From: Podospora pseudocomata
Lineage: Eukaryota; Ascomycota; Sordariomycetes; Sordariales; Podosporaceae
NCBI RefSeq assembly: GCF_035222375.1
Contig: NW_026946366.1
Span: 2,666,001 to 2,730,000 of the forward strand
Reading direction: 5' to 3'
Length of the DNA stretch: 64,000 nucleotides
Every line of letters begins with the position of its first letter. The first letter of the stretch is position 1. Below are positions 48,594-59,630 of this stretch, in pieces. A program made the translations under genes and the position numbers. The notes below the pieces were generated by a model, which was given only the letters and a program-made list of their open reading frames with translations, was not told the origin of the DNA and made no database searches.

Positions 48594-49981
48594 TCAATGG
48601 GCATGCGGCCCTGTCAAGTTCATTCTGTGTACAATGACATCGCGGATTGTCTCAACCTTTGCCATGGCGCCTGTGAGAAGCGGATTAGTATCTGGCGGTT
48701 CTGTGTAGGTAGTTGAAAAGAGAACTCACCATCTCCTGTATCGCCGCAAGCGAGGGTCCTATTAATTCAGTAGTCAGTTTCATATTCGAAGTAGTGATGT
48801 CAGCTCAAAAAGCGGCAAATCCTACTTGGAGATGGGCTGTGTCACGAAACGTTAGCATCACTCCCATAGCAGCATCAAGGGTATATGCTGACCGGGATAA
48901 CTTGAAACCAACCATCGATCAGTCTCGCAGCTCCGTCTGGGTCGAGCAGTGTCTCTCTGACGCCCCAGTCCTCCCGTAAGGTGCGAATCTGCTTTGCTGT
49001 GATGGGGTGTCTCCACATGGCCTACGAACATGTCAACTCTCACTCCACGGTCTTGGGTAAGAAAGCTTACCGAGTTCATGGCTGGCGCAACGGCAATGTA
49101 TTTCTTTTTGAGATCAATCGAACCGTCGGTATCCCAGGCTCGTATAACGGATGTGAGCTATATAGGAGTGAGCGGCAGTCTCGTAAAAAGAAGGGATGAG
49201 GAACATTACAAGGTTGTCAGACATGCCGTTGACGATCTCACACATCATTTAGTACACATAACATGGCATTTTCCTAGAGAGAGTCCAACCTTGGCGAGGG
49301 TGTTTGCACTTAGAGCTACCAGATTATTAGCTGCCATGTAGAGAAGGGCGGACTTGGGTATAACACATACGAGCAATGACAAGCATATCAGCCCCTATTT
49401 CTACCGTCAGCACCCCGTCCCAATCCAACTGAATAAGATCACCCACATCTTCGGAGTCTGTTGAGAAACAGCAATTAGTAACGATTGTCAGCCAGCTGCC
49501 GAAAACAGACACAAGTCCAGGGGTAAAAGGTCACAAACTCGATATGCAATATACTCGCTCCCCTCTTCCAAGGCTGCGGCCCCCACTCATCCTCGTCTCG
49601 ATAGACTGCGTCGACATTGGGCAGATGAAGCAGGGACGAGACGGTAGGCTGCTCATCACTTTGGCCGTTGAGGAACTCGCTGGCGGATTTGGTCAGGATG
49701 ATACGGATCGAAAGATTAGCTGCATATGGCGCGAGGGCTTCGACGATGACGGGGACTGGCAAAAAAGCATTAGGGTCACATATACAAGGCTGGTAGAGGT
49801 GAGAGAGGCGCACGTTTGATTGTGGCTACAGAACCCGACGCTCTATCATACATATTAGTCTCTAGCCTCACATCCAAAGAGTGCCAGGAAAATGGGCAGG
49901 CGCATACGCAAGAAGCAGATGCTTCTTCCCATCATGAAGAGCTCGCGCTAGTGAGGCGACGGAATTGGATTCAGAAGTCAT
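48594..49981 (-). CDS. Phosphopantothenoylcysteine decarboxylase (PPCDC / Hal3 fold), 12 exons
   Basis: Twelve minus-strand exons: 49981-49908, 49842-49814, 49755-49539, 49457-49447, 49394-49371, 49315-49290, 49236-49210, 49157-49071, 49021-48893, 48836-48826, 48758-48730 and 48670-48594. They total 741 nt and 246 residues. Joined, they show flavin-binding ASGSVATIK, LSIRIILT, the catalytic-His block ILH105IELRRWADMLVIAPLSANTLAK, VNGMSDNL, VIRAWDTDG, the PxMNxxMW motif (APAMN164SAMW), and the substrate-lid LAC216GDTGDGAM. PPCDC is an FMN enzyme that converts 4'-phosphopantothenoylcysteine to 4'-phosphopantetheine in CoA synthesis. His, Asn and Cys are all in one chain, unlike budding yeast, where Hal3, Vhs3 and Cab3 share the active site. 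The ATG at 50020 is an alternative start. Every junction keeps phase. Confidence 0.93.
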
Positions 49982-51061
49982 GAAGTGGTTGTCGTGGGCG
50001 TTGCCGACTGCCTGCAGCATGGTGTTATTTTGCAAGAACAAGTGTGCGAATACTCCGTGACTGGGGATGGTCGTCAGACCGGATGCCGAACGGGACGTTT
50101 GCAACAGCCGAGCTACTTCCTGCTGGTCAGTTTTTTTCGGCAAAAGATGTCGATTCTTTTTTGATGATACGGCCGATACTTCCCCACATTCATTGAGTCA
50201 AATATATACGTTGAATCGTGATAGTTGCAAGCAGGAAGGTACGATAGAGCAGTTCAGGTAATGAAGCATGAAAGGTGCGATGACAAACCCGATTACGGAG
50301 GGGTGGTCTCATGGTATATCGGTAGGTATTTAGTTCTAGACCTGTCCACGTTTACACATTACTCACGTCGTATATCAAAGCAAATCTAACCTATTTGCAG
50401 CGGGATCGTGCTCTTCTTGCCAAATCTTTGTTTGCTAGCATCCGTTAGAGCTCATGCGGTAGCTTACGATGAAGTGACGTTGGGACGACCACACGCCACC
50501 AAAGCCTCAGTCAGGTGAGGGGTCCATCCCCATGAGAACTGGCTACGTCATAACCCTAACCCGGCGTCTGCTGCCTCTCAAGCTTGAGAGCGTGCGTAAC
50601 AATGCAACAATGCCAGCCCATTCTGGAGTGTCCCTATGTAATGAGGCTCAGACAAACAAAGAGCTTCAAATAATACCCCATACCACTTGAAATCAAGATA
50701 TCTTAGCTCTCAGTGTCTCAGAAGCTTGGTTAAGGCCTGAGCTTGTCACCGCTTGGATCGTCCTGCAGGCTGCCCCACTAATAGCAGCACCCCGGATTGC
50801 GATTAAGCGTGCAATTAACCAATCAGACGCGTCTGGTGGGCTGACCTTCGCGCGTCACAAGCTTCGCATCACATCGCAGGTGCTGCGCAGCTCTCACAGC
50901 TCTCACAGCTCTGTCCCTTGACACCGACATATCCAACCTGTCATTTAATCGCAACCAACCCCGCTAGTTCTTTCACACTTCCACCCATCAATTGAACCAA
51001 TTCTACCACTTCATCTCAAATTTACCACTTGAAAATCGTTAAATCACACGAATCACCAACA
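49982..51061. promoter_or_regulatory. Divergent promoter region PPCDC / NASP
   Basis: About 1.1 kb. Close to the NASP gene three AGCTCTCAC-like units are repeated in tandem (about 50889-50913). A two-unit telomere-like TAACCC string at 50551-50562 is probably chance. A pyrimidine-rich, A-rich leader precedes the ATG at 51062. Confidence 0.5.
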
Positions 51062-52540
51062 ATGGCGACTCCCACAGCCGCCTCAACAGGCACTGCGACT
51101 CCCCTCGAGCTCGACCCTGAGCAAGCCCAGCAGAGCCTCAAAATCTCCCTCGCCGACCTCGCCGCCAAAGCCGCCGCCCTCTTCGCCCAGAAGAAATACG
51201 AAGATGCCGCCGAGCAGTACGCCCGCGCAGCCGAGATGCAAGCCGAGATGAACGGCGAGATGAGCCCCGAGAACGCAGAGATCCTCTACCTCTACGGGCG
51301 CACCCTCTTCAAAGTCGGCCAGAGCAAGTCGGACGTTTTGGGCGGCAGCGCGCCACAGGCTAAGAACCAGGCCAAGCCCAAAGCTCCCAAGAAGAAGACC
51401 GCTGCTGCCAATGGCGCTAAGAACGGCGAGGGCAGCTCCTCTTCTGCCGCCGCGAAGGCTGGGGAAAAGGTAGAGAAGGTGGTTGCTGAGGCTGCTGGGA
51501 AGGAGGCGGAGAAGGAGTCGGGTGCTGAGATCAAAAAGCCCATGTTTCACTTTGAGGGAGACGAGAATTTTGTTGATTCTGACGAGGAAGAGGAGGAGGG
51601 AGAGGAAGGAGAGGGTGAGGAGGAAGAGGAGGATGACGATCTTGCGACTGCGTTTGAGATTCTTGACCTGGCGCGTGTGCTTTTCCTCAAGAAGCTCGAG
51701 GCGTCACAGACCGAGAGCGAAGGAAAGGGCAAGGAAGCTGCCGAGGAAGGCAGCGATAACCCCAATATTCGTCACTTGAAGGAGCGTCTGGGTGATACCC
51801 ACGATCTCCTCGCCGAGATCTCGCTCGAAAATGAAAAGTATGCACCCTCATCACCATCCCTCACCCAAGTTATCACCCGCTAATCTTAGTTGATCAGATA
51901 CCACACCGCCATAAACGACGCCAAAGCCGCCCTCAAATACAAACAAGAGCTCTACCCCTTCGAATCCGAAATCATCGCCGAGGCCCACTTCAAAGTCTCC
52001 CTCGCCCTCGAGTTCGCCTCGGTGACCAAGCAATCAGACGACGACACAGCCGAAAGTAAAGACGCCTCCTCGGGAGAGGTCGACCAATCCCTCCGCGACG
52101 AGGCGGCCGCCTCTCTGGAGCAGGCCATCAACTCGACCAAACAGAAGCTCCAAAACAAGGAAGTCGAGCTCGCCACCCTCCACAACCCCGAGGAGAACGA
52201 CTCGACTCGCGAAGAAATCTCCAACGTGAAGGAGATGATCAGCGACATGGAGCAGCGCCTCAAAGACTTGCGAGCTCCGCCCATCGACATCAGTTCTGCG
52301 CTTGGGCTGCCGTCTCGATCGGAACAGGAAAAGCAAAAGGCGGATAATCTTGTGCTTGGGTCGGTGTCAGATGAGGTCAAGAAGAATGCGAATGATTTGA
52401 CCGGACTGGTGAGAAAGAAGAGGAAGGCGGAGGAGAGTGTTACTGTGGAAGAGGTGAAGGAACAGGAACAGCCTGAGGCGAAAAGGGCCAAGTCGGAGGA
52501 TGTATTGGGGGCGGCTTCTGCGGCGCCGACTGCTAACTAG
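51062..52540 (+). CDS. NASP/Sim3/Hif1-family histone chaperone (SHNi-TPR)
   Basis: Exons 51062-51837 and 51898-52540 (60-nt intron) give 472 residues. The start ATG lies in CAACAATGGCG, a good context; the frame is open upstream but has no ATG. TPR1 at about 35-70 (ALFAQKKYEDAAEQYARAAEMQ), then ILYLYGRTLFKVGQ. A Lys/Ala-rich linker and a long acidic tract (about 180-200, DSDEEEEEGEEGEGEEEEEDDD in sense) interrupt TPR2. TPR3 and TPR4 cover LKERLGDTHDLLAEISLENEKYHTAINDAKAALKYKQ and IIAEAHFKVSLALEF. A coiled coil and a basic KRAK signal follow. This is the SHNi-TPR layout of NASP, Sim3 and Hif1, which chaperone H3-H4 or CENP-A. Which histone is bound cannot be read from the sequence. Confidence 0.92.
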
Positions 52541-52721
52541 GAAGAGCAAAGGAGGGTGTGGGAGGAGGAGAATAGGAGGTTGATGGAGAAGTACAAGGCT
52601 GTGTGGCCCTGTCGGGGGTGGTCTTGCGTCAATGGAATGTATGAACAGCAGTGATTTTCTTTTTGTTTTGTTTTATGGGCTTTTCTATAATTGGTACAGG
52701 CGCGCTTTTTAATCTCTCTCT

Positions 52722-52768
<47 letters not shown>

Positions 52769-53213
52769 CATCATCAAAAACTTGGATGGGTTATTCAAGG
52801 GGAGCTAAAGTTGGGAATGGGAAAGAGGAACAGATGTCAAGATGACATGGTCTAGTTTAGGTATATTAACCCTGGACAAACAAGGCTAGCAAGGTAGTCT
52901 TTGAATCAACACTCCAAAGAGGTTCAGAATCAAAAGCAATGTGTGCCACTCTTCAATCGAGCATTGATTAACTAGTACTGTATATTTGAATCCCGCACCA
53001 ACTTGACAACCGCGCTTTTCTTGCTCCAGCAGTCTCGTTGCCCCTATCCTCGTCTCATAATTTTGTTCAGTTTTATCTTCCCCATGCGTTACCCCCAAAT
53101 TGTTCCAGCCATCTTTTCCTCCCAAATTATTACAACTTGCTATGCTGAAAATGTGACCCCAACCCATAGCACCAAAAGAAAAGCTCGCTCGCCCTCATCC
53201 AGTCTTTCATCCC
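52541..53213. other. Convergent intergenic region NASP / GYP1
   Basis: About 0.67 kb between 3' ends; see the CT microsatellite. No gene is supported. Confidence 0.5.
52713..52764 (+). repeat. (TC)n microsatellite
   Basis: About 52 bases of TC repeat, interrupted only by CCC at two places near its start, lying in the 3' flank of the NASP gene. Confidence 0.97.
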
Positions 53214-55307
53214 TCACAGAGTAAAGTTCATACTCGCACTCCTACTCCCCTCCCCACCCTGCCCTTTCAAATGGGCACTCGACCCCTTGAATAGACTCTG
53301 CCAGATATAGGCTTCGCTCAGCAGCAGCTCAATGTCCTTTTCCGTCCAGTCCCCCGTCGGCAACGACTGCAAAAACATCATGATTTCTTGAAAGTCCATC
53401 TTTACCAGCTTGTCTGACCACTTTACCAAAAAGGCGGCACAGACGTATAGGTGGAATTCCGAGAAGCCTTGTTCTTCCGCCTGTTGATTTGTTAGCTTGT
53501 TTCTCCCCAGGAATGCAAAGGGGGCCAGAAGGGCCTACCATGTATGTATCCCACATCCGTATCGTGTTCTTGACACTTATTTCTCTCATCAACAGGCAGT
53601 TCATCCACCTGAAACTAAACTGGATGAATTCCACCTGCTCCTTCTCCAAGTGCTTCGCCAGCCCGGCATCAATTCTCGCCGTCAGGTCCCGCAGTGCCGA
53701 AACCTGTCTCTGGATTCCTGGCTGTGCCACGATATAATGGTCCTGGATCCCGTCCAGCAATTTAGTTAGACACCAGAATGAATCCGCCTCCACCGCGTCA
53801 AGAACCGCCCTAGGGAGCTGCCCCGGATCCATACCACTTTCGATATCTGGGTCTGTGATATATGTTCCCAAGAAAACTTGCCAAAATGGTGTCACTAGGT
53901 CGTTGATACCCTGGACATAGCCGCTGGCCGGGTGACGGACAGCCCAAACGTACAGAATTCGCTCAAGAGACCGCTGCGTAGCTTCGTAGCTGTAGAGTTC
54001 GATATGTGGGTTTGTGCGGGGGACATCGATACTGATTTGATGCCAGATGGCCTCGTCTAGGCCTCGGTTCGTTCCTCGGGGTGGTGCACTGCTTCCTGGC
54101 GCTGGTTGCCCGCCTCCTCCGAAGGCTTGGCGCACGCCGTCAAGGTATTCTTTTCTTTTTCGTTCGAGTGTGGCTACCCTTCTTTCCGAGCTGGTAGGGA
54201 GATAGCTGAGAAGCAGTTGCCAGGTCATGGCGCGAACCTCTTCTGGGACGCCAGACCATGCCAGTGACCGGAGATCTGGTAGTGGGATAGTAGAGGCTTG
54301 GAGGAGCTTCTTGAACTTGTTTATTCTTGTTATCCTTGAATTTATGGCGTCAACTTCTTTCGGGGTGGCATTGGCGGGTATCGAGGGGTGGTTGATTAGG
54401 TGCAAGGCGTTTGCCGGATCGCGCAAGATCTCCTTATACTGTGGTCGTAGAATCTTTCCTTCACTCTTCTTCGGCATCGGGTAACTTGCTGCTGGCCTCT
54501 CGATCGCTATGTCTTCGCTGTTCGAGTAGCGTCTTTCTCGACCACCGCCATTGAGTCCGTCGTCCAGATGCGCCCTGCTTTGTTCCGCCTTTTTTCTTGT
54601 CCTCCTCTTCATGTTGGATAGACTGGGAAGCCCAAAATCGTCTCCGTCGTCCGACTCATAGTCATACATATCCTCTGCTTCGTCGGCGGTCCAGTCATCG
54701 TTGGTACTGGAAAGAAAGTTCATGTATTGCTTGAAAGGTGGTGATTTGCTGGTTCGTGTGGTCGGGGATTGTGTCGGGACTCGTTCAAGGGCCGACGTCG
54801 CTGATGGCGGGGTTCTTGGGCGCGATCCGGACCCAGATATATTTCTACCCCCTGATCAGTCCTGCACATGGAAATGTCCTGGGGGAAAACCCACAAGGAA
54901 TCAAACTTGAGAATGTCGGCATGTGAATAGGCGGCGCCGACTACCAGACTCGAGTCGCGTGCTGGCCTCTTTAAAGGCGGGGTGTCCCGCTGAGGGGCCT
55001 TCCAGAATGGTGAAGCAGAGCTGTCGATGTCACTGTCAGTATCCCTGAGAATACACAGCAGGTTCCTCTAGAAGGTGTATTGCATACTCGGACCTCTCTA
55101 CAATCCATCCAAGGGTATAGTTAGTATGCAGGTATTCTGGGAATCAAAGCGGGCGCGAACTGCACATACCAACTTGCACCATCTCCTGCTGCAGAGCACA
55201 GTTCCGTCAGTCGCTGCCAGAGGTACATAGGATGGGCTGAGAACAGGCCGACGGAAGCTTACCTGGGGAGTGGCCTTCTTGCCGCCGGCGGAAGAAGAAA
55301 ACATCAT
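53214..55307 (-). CDS. gyp1: Gyp1-type TBC-domain Rab GTPase-activating protein
   Basis: The catalytic part is certain: minus-strand exon ending 53539 and exon 53480-53214, joined over a 58-nt intron. TBC motifs include LRSLAWSGVPEEVRAMTWQLLLSYLP, the arginine finger ISIDVPRTNP, RILYVWAVRHPASGYVQGINDL with the glutamine finger, DSFWCL, WMNCLLMREI and MWDTYM-AEEQGFSEFHLYVCAAFL. My full model adds five junctions upstream: 55307-55263, 55188-55170, 55097-55088, 55020-54907, 54844-53539, 53480-53214. It gives 586 residues starting MMFSSSAGGKKATPQ. Open frame continues well upstream of the simple ATG at 54723 (PRTPPSATSALERV, SPTTRTSKSPPF), so that shorter 483-residue model truncates the protein. 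Gyp1 stimulates GTP hydrolysis by Ypt1/Rab1 at the Golgi. Confidence 0.85.
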
Positions 55308-55912
55308 GAAGTACTGAAGAGGTCGTCTTGCAATGGCATGACCTTGGATCAGGAGACTGGTTGATTTATTGGTCTTGGTAGAGAGGCGCCAGTTCAATGT
55401 CTGGGCTTCAAGAGAGGCCAGCTGTTGCCAGCTTGGAGCCAGTTGATGGCCCTTTGATCGCTGGCTGGGCTAACACAGGAAGGTGCATGGCTGACTGACC
55501 TGAGGTGGACTGCCTGGCCAGTGCGTCATTCCCCATTCCCCGCCCAAGCGCCCGCAGCTGCGCAGATTCCAGGGGCCCAGCCACTGGGTGAATGCCTGGC
55601 CAGGCTGGGAGACCCACTTTGACACAACAGGAACTGCGCCTTGACTTTTTGGCAGCTTCGCAGTCGAACTCTGACTTCCAGTCAACAACTTTATCCGTCC
55701 TTCTCCAACCAGGAACGCATTTTTGATTGCCGGTATCAATTTCTTCATTTCGGAGCAGTTGGTCGTTGGTTCTCTTTTCACTTCTCTTACCGATTCTTCG
55801 CTTCGTTTGTTTTATATTCGGCGCCCGTACTTAATTCCACTACTCGGCGCGGGACCGCGTTTGACATCTTGACCACCACCACGACCAAAGGCGCGTGGAG
55901 AACACCGACATC
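55308..55912. promoter_or_regulatory. Divergent promoter region GYP1 / HRP1
   Basis: About 0.6 kb shared upstream region. No coding signal. The HRP1-proximal side is a T/C-rich leader ending in ACACCGACATCATG. Confidence 0.5.
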
Positions 55913-56291
55913 ATGACAGAACCCGAGAACTTCGACGATGAGCTGTTTGCTGATCTGTAAGTCGCATCTTTTTATACTTCCTGATGGTCATGATGAGCAG
56001 GCGCTAACCAGCGACAGCTATAACGACGATGATGCGGCACCAGCGCCCAAGCCGGCTGCCGCAGCCCAGCCTGTTCAGTACGCAGCCGTGCAACCGACCA
56101 TCGAGACCCGGCAGGAGGACAGCTACGACCCCAATCAATACAACGACTACAGTGGTGGAGGTGAAAATGGCAACATGAACCAGGACGATGAAGAAGAAGA
56201 GGACGATGACGATGACATTGATTTCAACCTCGGAAACGGCCCTTCGACCACGCTGGCCCCCCATGACCAGCAAGACTACAATGACAGCCAT

Positions 56292-56325
<34 letters not shown>

Positions 56326-59300
56326 GCAGCAGCAGCAGCAGCAACAACAACTCTCACCATGAGGAGAGGCAGTCCTACAGTGCGCCCTCGGCGCCTCCTG
56401 CTCATACCAAAGGCCCCAATGCCAAAGAAGACGGGTAAGTCAAAATCTCTGTTTGTTGACATTTGACAAGTGTGCATTATGAATCATGTGAACCGCGCCA
56501 CTTCGATCGGACCACTATGCCGGTAGAGCAAGGTGGGAAGGGCTGGGAAAGGGAGGAAGCTGGGCAAGGGCTACGGGATCAAAGGCTGCGGCCTGGCATG
56601 GTTGAGGATATGGGAAACTGGGCCAGCAAGAGGCAGGTCTCGTGGTGGACAAAATCATGCAAAGATGATATTGCAGAGAGCGGTGCGACATGTGTGTTGC
56701 CAGGCAATGTGTAATGCCGTCAAGAGGAGGGCTGTGCTGTGAGGGTTGGCCTCCCAAAGACATACCGAAAACATGCGCCAAAATACGATAATGGATGAGG
56801 AGTCATGCTCCTGCCCTCTGTATCCCAGTCGCAGATAATCTTAGCTCTGAAGGCTAGAGAAAGATATCGCAGCGAATAGCGCAGCAACCAGGACAGACGT
56901 ACCTAGCTTGACGATAGGCAAGAAGAGCTCGAGACAGGAAACAAGAAAGATTTCGACAAGACCTTTTGCTGGCACTCCTGCGCTGCACCTTCCTTCTCAG
57001 TTGTGGGAACCTGCTGTGCATCGCATCAGTTCTGAACAACGGCTTGAATTCTTCTGCTGCGACTGCCGCCACAATGGAGCATCACAACACGACTCGACCT
57101 CCGCCCTCTTCTCCCGAAGACTACATTCCTTTATCACCAAGCGATGCTTCTGGGAATGACGATGTACTCGGCCGAGACTACATTCCTCTTTCCTCCAGCG
57201 ACTCCTCCCCGCCCATCTTTTCAACCTCATCGCCACTTTCATGCTCGGCCATCTCGCTAGGCACAGCAGAGGAACTAGGAGATCACAGCACCAGTAGCGA
57301 GGAAGGCGACTCGTGTGATGAACCCTCCCCGAGGATCATATACGCGAAGAAAGACAACAGGTGTGAACTTTAAGCAGCGGCGACCAAAAACACACACGGG
57401 AAGCAGCATTGGTTCAATGTTTGCTTTTCCAACCCACCCTCCCATCTTACTCTTTTTTATTTCTCCCGAGCCTGTCTCTCTCTCCCCCCCCCCCCTCTTT
57501 TTCCATCCGAACCGGTGTAGTCAGCCGGGTTTGTTTGCCGGCCAACCCAGCGGACAAGCATTTTGATACACAAAAACACAATCCAAGCTTTCCGGAGGTC
57601 GGAGGAGAGCAGGAGGAGGGGAGAAGGGGGGAACTGAAGGAATGATCTGGCCCTTCTTCTTTTTACTTGGCCGATAAGATGCTAACAAAAACAATGTTTC
57701 ATGATTGTTATTTCATGAGATAAAAGAGAAAATGAAGCTAACTCTACGGCACGATGTGCCGCTGTATTTTAGAAAAATGTTCATCGGCGGTCTCAACTGG
57801 GAAACCACCGACCAGTCCCTCCGCGACTACTTTTCCACCTTTGGGGAGGTGGTCGAGTGCACCGTCATGAGAGATGGCGCGACGGGCCGGTCGCGCGGGT
57901 TTGGGTTTCTGACCTTTAAGGATCCCAAGACGGTGAATATCGTCATGGTGAAGGAACATTATCTTGATGGGAAGATTGTACGTCTTTGTTCCCCCCTCTT
58001 CCTTCCCTGTTGGTCATTTGTGAGAGATATACTGACTGGAGATGGGGAAAAAAGATCGATCCCAAGCGCGCCATCCCCCGTGATGAGCAGGAAAAGACAA
58101 GCAAGATTTTCGTTGGAGGCGTTAGTCAGGAAACCACGGATCATGAGTTCAGGGAGTATTTTGCCCAGTTTGGCCGGGTGGTGGACGCCACGTTGATGAT
58201 GGACAAGGACACCGGTCGTCCGCGCGGGTTCGGCTTTGTCACGTTCGAGTCTGAGGCCGGGGTGGAGGCTTGTCTCTCTGCCAACCTTGAGATCCACGGA
58301 AAACCCATCGAGGTCAAGAAGGCTCAACCGAGGGGCAACCTCAGGGAGGAAGAGGAGAATAACCGCCGTGGTGGGGGTGCGGGAGGCAAGTTTGGGAAGC
58401 GTGGTGGACAGGGTGGGAATGGAATGGACGATGGGGGTCAGATGGGCGGGATGGGCGGGATGGGTGGTGGTCAGGGGGCCGGAGGGATGACGCCGCAGGT
58501 GATGGCGCAGTATTTCCAGCGGATGCAGCAGGCGATGAGCATGATGCAGCAGCAGATGATGATGAACCGGAACATGAACCCGGCCATGATGCAGATGATG
58601 CAGATGCAGCAGATGCAACAGATGCAGGCCATGATGCAGCAGGCTCAGGGTGGGAGAGGGGGCGGAGGACAGAACCCCATGGCAGCGATGGGGCAGATGA
58701 ACCCGGCCATGATGCAGCAGATGCAGGCCATGATGGCTCAGCAGGCGGCGCAGGGAGGTGGTCCTGGCGGTCCTGGGGGGCCGATGCCTCCTGCTGGTGG
58801 CCCTGGAAGTGTCGGTGGTCCTGGTAGTCCCATGGGCATGCACGACCAGGTTGGCAGTCCCATTGGTAGCTCTGGTCAGGGAGGCGGCGGCAAGGCTGGT
58901 TTCAACGCCTACGAGCAGCAGCAGTTTGAGCAGCAAAAGTACGAGCAGCAGCAGCAGCAAGGCCGGAGGGGTGGTAGCAGAGGCGCTCCCGACATGCAAG
59001 CTGCCTACAACCAGGGAGGGTATGGCGGCAGCGGCGGCGGCGGTAGCATGAGCTCGCAGGGCGGACAGGGCGCTCCGACCAGCTGGGAGGGCATGTATGA
59101 TGATGTCCCTCAGCCGATCATGTCTACCGGCGGTGGTAGCGGCTACGGTGGTGGAGGCCGGAATTTCAAGAACCGCGGACACAACAACCAGCACCAAATG
59201 TCCATGTCGCCTGGCCCGTCTGACCCTATGAACGCCCCTCCTGCTAATGCCCCGACGGGACCCAAGAACGCTGGTAGACCTGGCGCCAACATGTACCGTG

Positions 59301-59350
59301 GTGGTGGAAGGGGAGGTGCCCGTGGGTACCATCCTTATGCCAGAGGCTAG
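55913..59350 (+). CDS. hrp1: Hrp1/Nab4-type mRNA cleavage factor, two RRMs
   Basis: Four exons, 55913-55956, 56018-56434, 57773-57977 and 58055-59350, give 653 residues. The acidic N-terminus ([20 protein letters not shown]) is followed by Asn and Ser homopolymers. RRM1 starts at K155 ([24 protein letters not shown]). The linker [26 protein letters not shown] and RRM2 ([11 protein letters not shown]) match the tandem RRM of Hrp1, the yeast cleavage factor IB that binds UA-rich polyadenylation enhancers. The C-terminus is Met/Gln/Gly-rich (MQQMQ repeats, RGG near the end), as in shuttling hnRNPs. The second intron is 1338 nt, exceptional for this window; see the findings for an exon candidate inside it. 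Musashi/DAZ-type hnRNPs are less likely because of the linker. Confidence 0.94.
56288..56354 (+). repeat. Asn/Ser triplet repeats in HRP1 exon 2
   Basis: Eleven AAC (Asn) codons, then AGC codons (six Ser) and three further AAC codons. This is the second AAC-type microsatellite inside a coding exon in this window, after RAD52. Confidence 0.95.
57074..57360 (+). other. Candidate alternative first exon or nested ORF in HRP1 intron 2
   Basis: Inside the long HRP1 intron an ATG at 57074 opens a Ser/Pro/Asp-rich frame of 95 codons plus two bases, ending at CAG|GTGTGA. It contains two copies of a DYIPLSxSDxS motif ([11 protein letters not shown] and [11 protein letters not shown]). The phase (2) equals that of HRP1 exon 2, so splicing to the exon at 57773 would keep both RRMs in frame (KKDNR to KMFIGG). 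If unspliced, a TAA follows at 57371. No expression evidence is available. It could also be a chance frame or a small independent gene. Confidence 0.35.
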
Positions 59351-59630
59351 GGATCTTCTGGCAGGGATAAACGGGAATACCATCATGAGGAATACTACTG
59401 TTGAGCTTGGGGGGCGGGTGGTAGTTATCGACATGACGAGTGATGTAGGAGATGGGGAACTGGGGCAACAGAGGTAATTAACTGGGGAAGGGTCAAGGAC
59501 AAAAGCCAAAAAAAGCCAAAACATAGGGAGTGGTTAGGTAGAGGTGTGGTGCCAGTGGGCTTCTTTGTATTATAGCTAGCACCTTTGCGCAATGATATTT
59601 GCTTTCATACCAGCGGTATTTGACCTTAGA

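Noticed and set aside
42893-49981. Functional pairing of the PP1-scaffold-like gene with the neighbouring Hal3-fold gene
   Set aside because: Hal3 relatives regulate a PP1-like phosphatase in yeast, but this copy has a full enzyme active site and the genes are merely convergent. Adjacency alone is weak evidence.
50551-50562. Telomere-like TAACCCTAACCC
   Set aside because: Only two units, with no degenerate extension. Chance occurrence in a promoter is more likely than an interstitial telomeric repeat.
55098-55307. A separate tiny gene starting MMFSSSAGGKKATPQ and ending at a TGA after about 40 codons
   Set aside because: The same exons join in phase to Gyp1 through further well-formed splice sites, and no known small protein family fits the short reading.
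57959-59524. 521-codon minus-strand frame opposite HRP1
   Set aside because: His/Leu/Ser-rich antisense of the Gly/Met/Gln-rich C-terminal part of HRP1. It contains no recognisable domain.
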